Below are positions 44,886 to 56,245 of a DNA stretch of 64,000 nucleotides, piece after piece; the first letter of the stretch is position 1; every line of letters begins with the position of its first letter. The notes under the pieces are model-generated. The model saw only the letters and a list, made by a program, of their open reading frames with translations. It ran no database searches and was not told the origin of the DNA. This DNA is from Gracilaria vermiculophylla (lineage: Eukaryota; Rhodophyta; Florideophyceae; Gracilariales; Gracilariaceae): the NCBI GenBank assembly GCA_019155205.2, contig JAHNZQ020000277.1, forward strand, positions 1,581,742 to 1,645,741, in the 5' to 3' direction. Both the position numbers and the translations under genes were made by a program.

Positions 44886-45542
44886 ACCGTTTCAGAGCTA
44901 GCGGCCAAAACATAAATCGCTGTTTTTGAGGCCATAAGGGCAGGCAATTTCCACGACGGAAATTTTGATTCGCCTTGCCAGTAGCCTCGCCACGCGCGTC
45001 CCCCCTCGCAGCGCATACGCATACGGAGGCCATGCAACCAGTGTCCGCTCCAGACTTGATGGCAGCTCCAGCCATCTTTCGTCCTCGTGTTGCTCCTTCC
45101 AACGCCACTGAACAGCGACTCCGCGCGTGTAGAATGCGGAATCATCCAGAAGCCGTATCCGTTCGGATAATGCAGTATCCACGAGTACCCTGACGGCTGC
45201 GGCCCAGATAGTGACCTCTGGCGCTCGTAGAGAAATAGTCCATGCAGTTCAAGTTCTTCTAATAAAGTTCACAGTAAAAATCTGTTTTTGTTAATAACTT
45301 TCCGTGTACGGTCCCGAGCTCGTCGAAATTACTTTCGCGCACTTGCGAAGTACTTGTAGGGACCCTCCGAAAGTGCTTCGAGGGTCGCGAAAGCAACACG
45401 AAAGAATCGCAAAAAGAATCGCGACCCGTATATCGGTGAAAGAATCCCCCAAGAAGTAGGCGTGGCACCGAGACGAACGTGGGCCACGGTGCTCATGCAT
45501 TGGAACATTGTGTAGTCACCAACTCACAAACTCACCAACTCA
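44886..45542. other. Unassigned stretch between the DIRS-like and gypsy family B elements
   Basis: It sits where the 3' LTR of the minus-strand gypsy element should be and has about the right length (657 bp), yet it does not resemble that element's 5' LTR. It contains a small imperfect hairpin at 45359-45385 (GACCCTC...GAGGGTC) and a short CACCAACTCA-type tandem repeat at 45517-45542. Confidence 0.4.
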
Positions 45543-46137
45543 TTTTCTCCCCCCTCCTGAGAGTGTCCGAGGTGCCGAACGGCCAATGTGACGCCAGTAG
45601 GGAACGATGAAGTGGACTGGGGTGTGAGCCGGCGGTTCGAATGTGTTGTCCCACGCAGAGAAACCATGCCAGCGAATACGGAAGAGGTAGCCGTTCGCAG
45701 TAGCTCGATGCGGTACGATGCGGATTACCACGGTGTCCGTTGCATTTCGGGGGCGGTGTAGATGGCATGGGGACATTCGCGAGTGATCCATCGTGGTCTG
45801 CGCTATCTTCAGCGGCGTGCTCCGTGAAAATGCGTACGGAAATTGTCCGTCGTGGTAGAGTGCAAATAACGCGATCGATACTGATGATATTAAAAATATC
45901 ATCTTCGTCGATAGTTACAGTAGCGTCCGTAGCGGATATCACTCGAAACGGGCCCATAGTTTTCGGGAGGAGTTTCGGAGACGTGCGTTCCTGGTCCGTG
46001 GGGTTTTCCGCGGTGTCCTTGAAGTTTAGGCGGTCGACATAGACTTCCGTGCCGGGCACGATCGTGGGCAAAACGCGAACCGTACGGTCGAAGTTCTCCC
46101 TATAACGCTGCTGCGCGTACGTCAGACGTGCGCGCAC
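45540..46137 (-). pseudogene. Integrase C-terminus and chromodomain (family B)
   Basis: The frame from 46137 gives the DNA-binding end of integrase (RLTYAQQRYRENFDR, VYVDRLNFKD, MGPFRVISATDATV). The chromodomain is in the overlapping frame 45902-45540: YLFRIRWHGFSAWDNTFEPP. The change of frame near 45720 shows a frameshift. Confidence 0.8.
45543..45558 (-). promoter_or_regulatory. Polypurine tract of the family B element
   Basis: On the minus strand, AGGAGGGGGGAGAAAA is all purine and is followed by TGAGTTGG, where a 3' LTR would start. Confidence 0.65.
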
Positions 46138-46164
46138 GGTCTCTATCGTAGCTTGGAGGAGCTA

Positions 46165-46992
46165 TTATGTGCATCGGTGAAGCTGTGCCGATGTTGGTTG
46201 CGGTGGTGTCGATGTGTCGAGCGCCGAAGTTGGGTCATTCAATACTGTATTCGGTGGTGTGCGCGTCAGTACTAAGTCCAATGGGGCCATACCGATTGAG
46301 CGCTGCACTTGTAGATTGTATCCGTACGTAAGCGGTGATACATACGCGTGCCAATTCTTCTGGTGGTCAGCAACGTAGTGACGAAGCCTCTCCATCAGGG
46401 TATTGTTGAAACGTTCGGCTTGGCAGTTTGTTGGCGGATGGTACGCGGTTGTGAAGACGTGCTTTGTACCGAGCGCGGCTCAATCGCTCTCAAAGAACTG
46501 AGAGACATGTTGCGGACAGTTTTCGGAGAACAAGTAGTTCGAAATGCCGTACGGATAAACCCAGTGTTCCAGAAAAGCTTTCGCGATAGCTGGTACGGTC
46601 GTGAAACGCATCGGTACGGCGCAGCTAATCTTATTGAACCGGTAGGTAATGACTAGGATAGATTGAAATCCATTCAAGGACTTCGGGAAAGGTCCGACGA
46701 TTTCGGCAGTGACACACTCGAGAAGAACGGCAGCGGAAAACAGCTTGAGAAGCTTCTGTGACCGGTACCGCTTACCGGGACCTGCAGCGCAGGAACGATA
46801 ATCCCGTACGATTTGATGCACGTCATTGGCCATATGCAGCGAGTAGAAGTGCCGTTGGAGGGAGTCGTACATACGAGTGAATTCGAGATGACCGACGAGT
46901 TGCGGGTAGTGCGCAAGGTATAGGACCCGAGCCTTGAGGGATTTGGGGACTAGGTTCTGCATTGCACCGTCGAGCGAAGCTTGTCTGCACAA
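46165..46992 (-). pseudogene. Integrase core (family B), catalytic residues altered
   Basis: A zinc-binding-like segment (HLEFTRMYDSLQRHFY, YRSCAAGPGKRY) precedes the core. Positions expected to be the first and second catalytic Asp read TAEIVGPFP and LFSENCPQHVSQFF, so Asp is replaced by Glu at both. The third-acid segment lies between 46480 and 46395 in another frame (FNNTLMERL), followed by HQKNWHAYVSPLTYGYN. Confidence 0.85.
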
Positions 46993-47112
46993 GATACCGT
47001 GTCGGTCGAAGTCAAACAGTGTTCTCCTGTTTCCAATGTGTTCGCGAATGTGTTGCAGAAGTCGTCAGTATACTTTTCGCGAACGAATTCTGCAATGGGG
47101 ATAGGCGCAGCG

Positions 47113-47499
47113 TCAACGTTCTCCGGTGCTATAGCTAACACCTCTGGGAGAGCCATTTCGGGTTTTTGCTGCGTTGGCCAGTTCACAAAGACGTTGCTGT
47201 AGCTTTCGCCGTCCATTAGAACGCCAGCAAAAACGTATTCGTCGTTCGCAAAAGGTTTCGCTTCGAGCGAAAAAAAATGGGATGTCGTCGTCCAGCGGCG
47301 TATCATCCCCACCGTCCGTACGGACTCGCGGAAGTGCGTCAGCTGCCTGATGCTTTACACCCGGGCGATGAACGACGTCGCAGTCGTACTCCACGGGCAT
47401 CAAGCGCCAGCGAGCTAGGCGACCAGACGCATCCACCTGGTTCAGGATCCAGCGCAGCGAGTGATGGTCGGTCCGTACTGTGAATCGCTGTTCTTCCAA
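47113..47499 (-). pseudogene. RNase H C-terminal part (family B)
   Basis: FTVRTDHHSLRWILNQ, RLARWRLMPVEYDCDVVH and VKHQAADALPRV are the standard closing segments of gypsy RNase H. The upstream portion, including ERECLAVVWAILHL-like sequence near 47540-47500, is in another frame. Confidence 0.85.
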
Positions 47500-48056
47500 G
47501 TTCGAGCGAAGGTGTAGTATAGCCCAGACAACGGCTAGGCATTCCCGCTCGGTCGTCGAGTACTCCTGCTCACGGTACGAAAGCGAGTGGCTCTAGTATC
47601 CAACGGGTAGTAAATCACCATCTGCTTGCTCCTGCAGTAGCGTGCATCCAACTTCACGGTCGCACGCATCGATTCCCAACACTTAGGAGTGGTTGGGTTG
47701 CGGTATAGCAAATATGGGTGGTCTAATCAACCGTTGTCGGAGCTAATCAAACACTTCGAACTCCTTGTCGGTCAGCGTCTAGAATGTAGTCGGCTGTCCC
47801 TTTTCCAACTTGCGGTTGAGGAGGGCAGCGACTCGCGCCAAGTTCTGAACAAACTGTCAGAATACATTGCACAATCCTAAAAAAGAGCGCAGTTTCGTCT
47901 GATTGATCGGTGGTTCTGCCTGACCTATGGCGCTCTAGGTTTTCGCCGACACGTGCAACTTCCACAGAAGGATGACGTGGCCTAAGTATTCCACTGTACT
48001 GCTGAAGAAGTAACACTTGTCCAGACGAAAGGTTACCCTAGCCGTGTGGAACATTT

Positions 48057-48767
48057 TCAATACAGAGAGCAGATGCTCATAATGTTTCGAACCGTCCGGA
48101 AGTAAATGATAACGTCAGACAGGTACACCAGAGTGTAATGCCTTTTAACGCGGGACAGGATGATATCCAACACACTCTGAAGCCTCGCGGGGGCGTTCTT
48201 CAGACCGAACGGCATTCTTGCACACTGGTAGAGCCTTATATGCGACGTGAATGTCGTTTTGTTGCGGTCGCCTCCATCCAGATCGGTCTTCCAGCATCCA
48301 CTGTTTGCATCGAGCGTGGAGAATATTTTCGCTTTGCGTAGCGAATCGATGCATTCACCCATGCGCGGGAGCGGATAGGTGTCCCATACGGTTGCCGCGT
48401 TCAGACTACTTTAGTCGACGCAAAGGCCGAGCGTGCCATCCTTCTTTGGTGCGAAGACAATGGGGCTTGCCCATTCCGCACCGAATGGTTCAATTACTCT
48501 AGCAGCTCGCTGCCGAGTGACCTCTTTTCGCTCCGATTCCCTGCGCGCTGGTCCGGCTCGGTACTGCATCTGGAATATGGGCTTGGTGTTGGGTAGCAGC
48601 TCTATGCCATGCTTTGCTGCTGTTATTTGGCCCAGGTGACCATCCCACATGCCCTGAAAGGGACCCGAGAAGTCAATTACGTTTTCCCGTTCGGACCGGA
48701 ATTTGAGACTGATCTGCAGCTTTTTCGTCCTCTTCTCTCTTTTTGTTACGGTTCGGATGGCTACCAA
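48057..48767 (-). pseudogene. Reverse transcriptase (family B), catalytic site altered
   Basis: The frame 48767-48411 gives the entry segment (HGIELLPNTKPIF, WASPIVFAPKKDGTLGLCVD). The frame 48362-48057 gives AKIFSTLDANSGCW, KTTFTSHIRLYQCARMPFGLKNAP and VYLSDVIIYF, where YLDD has become YLSD. A stop after LCVD and a frame change separate the two halves. Confidence 0.88.
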
Positions 48768-49654
48768 TCGTTCTCGCTTGGTCTTCTAAAGATTTTGATA
48801 CCTCTTCCGTGATCGCGAAAGGTAGCGGAACGGATTGCGAAAGATTTTCCGACTCGGTACCCCCTTCTGAAACTGCGCCACTCCAGGGCGGATTTTCAAT
48901 TAATGAAAATAAGGCCACAGGAGAGGGTAGAGCGAGACCGACTACGGTACTTTTGGGGAGGTGGACCAGTCGGTCACTGAAGCTTTCAATCCGTACGTAA
49001 AATGGTACATCCGGGCGCCATTCTCTGACGCCATTAGCGAGCAACGGGAGCTGACGAATGTTTTTCGCAAGCGATTGCGAACATAGGGACGAGAGCCCCG
49101 AGACTTTTGTTGTCCCCAGGACGGCAGTATCTGACATCGGGGACATTGTGATGGCGTGCTCGACGTGAATCTTCGTCGAAGGCGTTTCACGCCTTACTGG
49201 GAGTTGTGGAACCGATATCGGAGTGCGGGGGCCATATGATGATGATAACAGCACAACCGGCGGAGATTGCTTAATCGCATCTTCCCTTTTACGTAGGATA
49301 GATAGCGATAAAATAGCGGTTGATAAACGAAGTGCCGAGAATGCCACTGGTAGACAGATTCTGTTAGACCAAGAAATTCAACCGCGTAGGGACCTCGCCG
49401 ATTCGTACTGATAAAGGGATGGTGCAGATAACGGTCATACGGTTCCGCGAACCTCCCGTAATGTACAGACGGACGTCCGGACGGAGTTGTGCCTGCCAAC
49501 GAGGGGGCACAATACGTTCGGGGATCAGACACAGGCCGGCGTCCGTGTCCAGGACTGCGGTATAAGAATGCATAACGGTATTCGAGAGACGGACGCTGAT
49601 CCGGATACGGTATATAGCACTCCAGAGCAGTGAAACCGGTTCGGTTTTGTCCAC
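48673..49654 (-). pseudogene. Protease and spacer (family B)
   Basis: Frame 49654-49364 holds an aspartic-protease active site, YTAVLDTDAGLCLIPE, where D-T-G has become D-T-D. The next frame (49347-48673) is an unassigned linker containing IHVEHAITMSPMSD and an acidic/basic end that leads into RT. Such a linker is normal between protease and RT in these elements. Confidence 0.75.
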
Positions 49655-50099
49655 GACGTTTAAGGAGGTCTACGGTTCTCGCGCGGTTTCAGAGGTGGGC
49701 GAAACGTCGGTAATGTTAACGCATTGCCGTGGCTGAAAGGAGTGCGCCTCTACATCTCCTCCTAACCGTTTTCGGAGGGAGTAATGGGGTATGCGTCTGT
49801 GTGGTTTGTGTGCTCGTTGACAAGCATAACAGGTTGCGGCGCAGCGGATGTGCGGTAAGGAGAATTTAGACGGACTTGTCTGCACGTTGTAATAACTGAG
49901 ATAGCGTAACACCTTTAGTTTTTTCGCAGCTGATACTTCGCTTCGCGTGCCTCAAGAAGCTTTTCGAGTAGCTCCAGTGGTATCAGCTGACCGCAGTGCC
50001 AGTTTGTTTAGTCGCGCGAAAGCCGGATCCGGCACGGGCGGTCAAGCAAACCTCGTGTACGACTCGGTACAGGCTGAGGGGTCACTGCGACCCTTTTTC

Positions 50100-51940
50100 A
50101 TGTGTCGTGGCCGTTCCGGTGGGTTTGGGAGACCGTTTCGATGTATCCAATTTCATTTGAAGCTGGCGTAGTCGGTTTTGAGGGTCCGGCGGTGGTATTC
50201 AAAAACGCGAAGACTGGTTCGCCATCCCTATCACTGTCGAGGTGCAATGTTACCGACTCGGAAATCACTAGGGCCGAGCTCGTCCTGCTTTGTAGCGGTC
50301 AGGATGTCATTCGTCGGGCGGGTAACTGCGGCGAACGTACGCGAAGGGAATGTCAACGACTTGCGCGGTGCGTGTCACCATATGACCCGGCATAACCAGC
50401 GGGTGCGTCGTAACCGGTGTTCGGAGGCGTCGTGAGGTGGTTGCGCACCTTTGCGCGTAGAGACGGAAGCAAGCCCTCTACGCAAAGCAACTTCAGGCGC
50501 TTGTCCGAAAAACCGTTACCGCAACGGGGTTCCATTTGCTATAACGTCTGTGAAAACTCCGATTCGGACATTCCAGACGCCTGTTTGTAGTGTACGACCT
50601 CGGTCTGCGCATCTACGATTATCTCGTCCGTAGCGTTGTTCCATAAGAGGTAATTGACAACCTCCGGGTACGTGCGAATCATTTCGCTGCGCCCAATGTC
50701 TTCCGCACCGCTTTCGCCAACGAGTCGAGATTGCACGAGCACGTGAGCCGCACCCTCGGATATCCCGTAATGGTCGCAAGTGGTTTTGAATCGCTGCAAG
50801 AAGTTCAGAACGGAGATTGGATCCTTTCCGGAGAATAAATGTCCCTTCACCTAGACATTCAGTTTCTTCTGATAGCGCGCAATGTTTTGCGCTACCTTCC
50901 AACCGTATCGCTAGTCGTGACGCAACAGCCGATACGTTCGGTAGTCCACCACCTTTGTGAATGCGTCATTCTGGGCCCTATCCGCCTGATTTTCCAATCA
51001 TCCGGACGGGATTTGCGTCACGGGGAACGTCGATTACGGGGCGAGCTGGCTGAAGAGCCATCGCTAGCATCTGTATCGGACCCACTACTGTCGTTGGATA
51101 AGTGGGAATTATCGGAATCTGTATCAGTGCGGTGTGTACGCCTATTGGGGCGGTTCTTCTCGCGTCTTTTCTTCTCGTCTTCCGAGTCGGATTCTCGGCC
51201 ATCCTTGTGCCGGCGGCCTCTCTCTTCTTCAGAGAAACTGTCAGAGCTTCTGTTTGGACCGTTTTGCGCGGGTGGGGGCGGCAAATACGGGCCAGATGAA
51301 CCTCTCTCTGGGTTTTACATGTCTGGTTCCGTCTCGTGACATCCTCGGAATTGGGCGCTATCCGATCAGTCTTTGAGCAACTTTAAAGTGTGCGACGGTA
51401 CCTCCCATGCCAAGGCAGCCAGGTCAGCCTGGGTGCGTGTCCGTTCCACAATTTCCGTTTGGAACATCTGCAACGCTTTTGGGAGGGCGTTGTGCGTTGC
51501 GTGAGTGACCAGCATGGGCAGGTCGACCCGCACTAGTTTCATAACTCGGTCGTGCAGGTAATGTTTGACCGCAGGAGGGACGTGCGTCTCGATTTCCGTT
51601 CGGAGGCGCTCAATAGCGAAGCGCTCGACGGCGAGCTGCAGACTGCGGGGGTCCAGGCCTTCCATTGACAAATCCCGTTCGGTGTACGCGGCGGGCAGAG
51701 CCACCTCAAGTTCCGTATCGGATGTCCAGCTCTTCTTGTTGCGAGTGTTCCTGGCGGATTTTCGCAAAGTTGCACGGCTTTCGCGGAGGACTTGTTAGGG
51801 GTCCTTCTCGGGGGTCGCCAGAGCTCTAGCGAAGCTCCGAGTACTACGGCGGCCAACCGCAGCGGTGCCAGGACTAGCATCCGAAGCGTGCATAGCGGGC
51901 GATGCGGGTGGAACAGTTTCTTTTCTGATCTCTCACTCAC
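50100..51940 (-). pseudogene. gag (family B)
   Basis: Three pieces in order: an N-terminal helical part at 51767-51366 (SLQLAVERFAIERLRTEIE), a charged Ser/Asp/Arg linker at 51284-51018 (DSDNSHLSNDSSGSDTDASD), and the capsid at 50850-50353 (GKDPISVLNFLQRFKTTCD, YPEVVNYLLWNNATDEII, RLKLLCVEGLLPSLRAKV). Layout and capsid match the 5027 element. Frames shift between the pieces. Confidence 0.8.
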
Positions 51941-52044
51941 CGTTTCTACTACTCAAACGTGTACCAGACTCCATTCCATTTGTCGTGTTCCAATTTTGGT
52001 TCGTTGCTCTTCCATTCGGCGATAATGAAAGCGCAAATTCCGCT

Positions 52045-52060
52045 TCTAAGTGGGGGACCA
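52045..52060 (-). promoter_or_regulatory. Primer-binding site (family B)
   Basis: On the minus strand, TGGTCCCCCACTTAG follows the LTR end CTCACA by 1 nt. It differs by two bases from the site used by family A. Confidence 0.7.
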
Positions 52061-52061
52061 G

Positions 52062-52748
52062 TGTGAGAAAGCGCAGTGCGCAGAGCACACAACAGGGAAC
52101 TGTAAAGGGAGAGCTCGAAGCAGTCTAGCGACAATGCGAACCCGAACGGTGAGGGACTGGGGACTGAAGAGGGGCGTGGCGTTGCGTACAGTAGCTACGT
52201 TACGGTAGCACCGAGCGGTCGAGGGGAGAATGGGCGGTTAATATGTCCGAACGCGTGCAGTTTGTGAAACGGAGACGAACAGCTTAAGAAACCCGAGCGG
52301 AGCGTAGCGTAGTGCGCAAAACTAGTATCGTGAAGAGCTACGTACGGGGTGCTTGTCTGTTTCCTCAGTGGAGGTGCGAGGTGAGCTCGCTAAGTAGTGG
52401 GGTCACCAAGCACCTGACAGTATCGCTTACGTACTATGCACTACCTACAGTACTAATGCACTACCAATTTGGCGTTCCACGTGTGCGTTCATCATGGCCC
52501 GGACACATTCCAGCATTTCGAAACGTTCCCCACGTGTGTGGGCCAGTGCGCATGCACGCGCTGCCATGCAATCAACCGACGCGCGGTACACCGACGTACC
52601 TCTATTCCGCTGCGTGCTCCACCGTTACACGTCATCCACCGGTACGGTCTACTACACCGCGCTAGCCCGCACGGCATTTTCTATTACGCACTCCTTCGCA
52701 CTTCCGCCTAGGTACGTGCCGCAACCCGACCGATCTCACTATACCACA
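52062..52748 (-). repeat. 5' LTR of the family B element
   Basis: A 687-bp LTR with TG...CA ends, near-full-length match to 33324-34009, placed between unrelated sequence and the primer-binding site. Confidence 0.85.
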
Positions 52749-52896
52749 GGTGGATCAAACCACCCATCTTTGCCCTCAAATTATGTGGCAATACTGTGCT
52801 GAGTATAGTTCTCGTCTTCTGTCCATTAACTTCGTAAACAAACCGATCCCTCATTCGCGAGAATGACCCCTAGAAAGCCCTCATAACCCATTCTGC

Positions 52897-53617
52897 CTAC
52901 AGGCGTATAGATATCGCCTGCTTGATGTCAATTATATACGCAGGACTCCAAGAACTCGTGAAATAATCTTGAACGGATTCGGTCAGGAACGGATATTTTC
53001 CCATAGGGAAGGCCGAGTCCAGCACACATCTACCCTCGCATTGACGAAAAATTGTCTGTAACTTTCCATACACACCGCCACATTCTGCGATCATGCATTG
53101 CCCCCGGAGCATTTATTCCACATGTTATTATGCAAGCATTGGGCTCAAAACCTAAACTATTGCAAGTACAATGATCAAGAACCCATCTACTGTAGAATAT
53201 GTTTTCAATAACAGTATCTTCGCATTTCTTCAAGAACAATTTCACCCATATCGGCGACGCAATAGAGATCTGGAAACAAAGAGTACTGTGCGGAAATAAA
53301 ACTTTGAAAATCTTGGACTTTCTTGTTCGACGGAAGTCTAATCTGTGCATTGCGATCGGTATAAACCATTTGTAGCAAGAATAGTTTCCCAAACCGCAAA
53401 AAAGTGAGCATACAGATGACGTTACTCCGAATAAAAGGCATTGTACTATTGTCGATCCTCTTGTACGCATGTTCGACAAGGTAAGACCCAAGCATTGAGA
53501 AGCACCCAAGGTACGGAGACGACCTCGCTTTTTTGTATGAATGGGAAGTAAATGTATAAACGCTTTTTTCTCGCACGAAGAATACTTGTTGTAAATGTTG
53601 GAGAATGTTAAAAACAT
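52897..53617 (-). pseudogene. PIF/Harbinger transposase fragment
   Basis: Degenerate DDE_4-type transposase. One frame (to 53030) contains CGINAPGAMHD, a Harbinger hallmark where NAPGS-x-HDS precedes a catalytic segment; the next (53112-52897) gives GGVYGKLQTIF and GRCVLDSAFP with an Asp in the expected place. The upstream frame 53576-53205 contains CVADMGEIV, possibly the first Asp region. No inverted ends or second ORF were found. Confidence 0.75.
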
Positions 53618-54208
53618 ATAGAAAAATTAATTTGTATAATCATGGAACTCTTGCATCCTGAATTGAAAATAAACGAAAACGGAGACATACTTTGAGACTG
53701 TAGAGGTCTCCTAGTTGTGCGGCGATCTCTTCGTCGTCAACCTTCTTGGTTTAGGTGATTGTGGATATTGCATTTGTTCCTTGCATCAACAAAGCATTTT
53801 CTTCTTAGTTGAGTTCGAATATGATGTGCAACACTTTGTGATATTGGATGGATTATGATGGTTTGGTTTCCAGTAAGCAACATATTTTCAATTGAATCAA
53901 AGGCCTACAGAACGTGAACCTCTTGGATATTACATTGCGGTAATGGAGGGTTAGTGATTTGTCTCACTGCATTTCCGTGGATGTACATGTTCATTCTATG
54001 TAAGACACATTAGAAATTCAAAAGAAGAAATTCGTATTTTCAGGAGCGCCCCATTTTTCCTCACGGCGAGTGCGACTTCTTTTTGTCCCACGTTTGATAC
54101 ATTTACTGTTCTTTTTCTGCTACATTGGCAGGATAACCCGAATATCCACGATGTACCTGAAGTTTGGATCTATATCAAAACGCAGTTCTAGTGCCCCATC
54201 GTGGAGCT
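53618..54208. other. Spacer, no gene recognised
   Basis: AT-leaning sequence with no frame of note on either strand. Confidence 0.45.
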
Positions 54209-54760
54209 TGTAGTACAGTGGCTCCTACGCAAATAGGGTGGTTTGGCACTAAGGTATAATATTCCTAAGGGGCCCTCGTATTTTATTAGCTGGTCCACGT
54301 GGTGCGTAATCTCGCCCGCGTGCGCTGCAGTATCCTTGAGGCACGGTAGAATTATTATTTATTTTAGATAATTTATGCAGGTAATTAGTACAGTAGCAAG
54401 ACCTGCCGAGGCCGGCTCCCGGCTTGATACTTAATCTGCCGGTTGAGCTCCACCTCTGGGGAAGTAAAGGCAAGCACCCTTGAGTCTTCATCTACTTTTC
54501 CGGTCGGAGTCTCTTGTCGATCAAAGCAGGTTTCTAAGCCGCCGATTTACAGGTCGCATCATAGCAGCGCCTGTAGGAGCATTGTCCGCCCAGTGAACCT
54601 CCCCATCCGCTTGGTGTTTGCAGATCCCTTTCAGAATTTTCCCGGCTCGCGATAGCGGATACCGGAGACCACCTTTAGGAATACCCGCCTTTGGCGTCAA
54701 CAGAAACTCCTAACGGACGTTGTGCTTTACTACCTCGACAGGAGGACTGACAGTACCACA
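54209..54760 (+). repeat. Solo LTR, gypsy family A
   Basis: A 552-bp LTR starting TGTAGTACAG and ending AGTACCACA, flanked by the perfect 5-bp duplication GAGCT (54204-54208 and 54761-54765). Confidence 0.95.
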
Positions 54761-54897
54761 GAGCTGCATTGCCTTTCTTTCCACTGGATCGATGATCTGG
54801 TTTTTTTTGAATATCAGTGCACACGGCGTCCGAGAATCCGTCGTGTACAATTGCATTTACGACAAATATCTTCCCCGTGTTCTTCATATCCGAAAGT

Positions 54898-55800
54898 TTA
54901 ACAGCTTTTTGTTATGCAACCACCGATCCTCATGTGTTCCAACGATATGACATGAATCTTCTCCTGCAGAGAATTTGAAGCATCTTTGAAATTACGGAAC
55001 TGTTTCCTAGTCAAGGACTTCACTGACGCTTCCATTTCATCACGAAGGCGTAGTTCATAATCTGAAAGTGACACAGTTCGAGCAAACAAGTCGTCATCCA
55101 TCTTTTCATTATTCCGGAGTCGATCAACCGGATGATTCCATCAAAATGCAGCTCGATCTCCTCCCACCAATGTCTCAAGCACGTTGCACAGGGATCCTTC
55201 CATGCAAATGCTCGTCTCATCGCGAAACTTGACCTGACCTTAACGTATGTGGAAAGAAAATTGTTGCAGAGACGATTATTTTCATCGTTATGCAGCATCG
55301 TGAATTTTCTTCCGCAGTCCTTGATACATGTAGCACTCATGTTTTTAAGGCCTCATACCACAACATGCCTCCTTACCTCCACTTGCAGCAACGTGATGAG
55401 TCGGTGCCAGGTGCTGCAAAGCTATTGGCTAGCTGATCCGGGGCACTTCCCTCGAACTCGACACGGAATGTGTATATGTCGACACAGTACTTTCGTCCTG
55501 CTGCCATACTCTTCTGCGTAGTAGTCGGCGAGTTCACCGCGTGATCCTTTCGAAAGACAAACCTTCTCAATATCCGAGTCCCCGTAGATTCGAGAAGTTT
55601 AATTCTCGTTGTGATCGACACTCTCCGTGAGCCCAACAGAGTACAGGGCAGGGGCGGAGATTTGACGGACTAGAATATTTTCGAAGAAATCGGCTATGGA
55701 GTTTCCCGGCAGATATACAACTTCCTCTTTCGTAATCCTGACGGCGCACTCCTTGCCGTCACACAACAGGCTGTACTTCTTTCCATTGCGATGCTTTGAC
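54898..55800 (-). pseudogene. Unrecognised degenerate coding region
   Basis: Protein-like segments follow one another on the minus strand in changing frames: KKYSLLCDGKECAVRITKEE and PGNSIADFFENILVRQISAP near 55790-55640, YCVDIYTFRVEFEGSAP near 55460, and at 55101-54898 SDYELRLRDEMEASVKSLT and FRNFKDASNSLQEKIH. I do not recognise the family. It may be the remnant of a transposon gene or host gene. The solo LTR at 54209 lies next to its 3' side. Confidence 0.35.
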
Positions 55801-56212
55801 TTTGATCACACATTGGAGTTCACAGTTTTCTCCCAATGAGAGTTGAGAACCTCATCTATCGATTATCGCGCTGCTTTTTCGGAGAGTTGTTTGTGTGTAG
55901 TACGGGCGCCTGTTGAATCACGCGTTGTATACTTGATCACTGCCATCCCGAACTAATAGCTGTAAACTAGCCACGTGGTGCAAAGATAACCCGAAAGCTA
56001 CCGCGTCATGGTCGGAACCAGTACGTTTGCGAATAGCATACAATTAAGGTGTTTGACGCTTGTTTCGACGAAGATTGCAGAGACAAGGGGTAAGGAGTTT
56101 GCCTTCGGACATGCGAAACACGCCTATAGCATTCATTTCCTCATTACACACATCCGATCGCTATTTAAGACCACCGGGAGTGGGAATTCATAGGATGGGC
56201 AGAAGTCTAGGG
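55801..56212. other. Spacer, no gene recognised
   Basis: About 400 bp without a convincing frame, ending at the first telomere-like patch. Confidence 0.4.
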
Positions 56213-56245
56213 TTAGAGTCTTAGGGCTTAGAGGGTTTAGGGTTT
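56213..56245 (+). repeat. Degenerate telomere-like repeat patch 1
   Basis: Contains CTAGGGTTAGAG, CTTAGGGCTTAG and GGGTTTAGGGTTT: about five units close to TTTAGGG or TTAGGG. Short and imperfect, so it is interstitial, not a chromosome end. Confidence 0.6.

Larger units (their letters stand above)
45540..52748 (-). mobile_element. Ty3/gypsy chromovirus-type element (family B), minus strand, decayed
   Basis: Read on the minus strand: 5' LTR 52748-52062, primer-binding site, gag, protease, RT, RNase H, integrase and chromodomain in the order typical of Ty3/gypsy, then a polypurine tract at 45558-45543. It is related to the 5027 element through the gag capsid, pol and the primer-binding site, but the LTRs are different. 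No matching 3' LTR was found beyond the polypurine tract. All enzymes have stops, shifts or lost catalytic residues. Confidence 0.9.

Noticed and set aside
45359..45385. Small hairpin as a terminator or riboregulator
   Set aside because: A 7-bp stem with a bulge is common by chance, and no neighbouring gene gives it a role.
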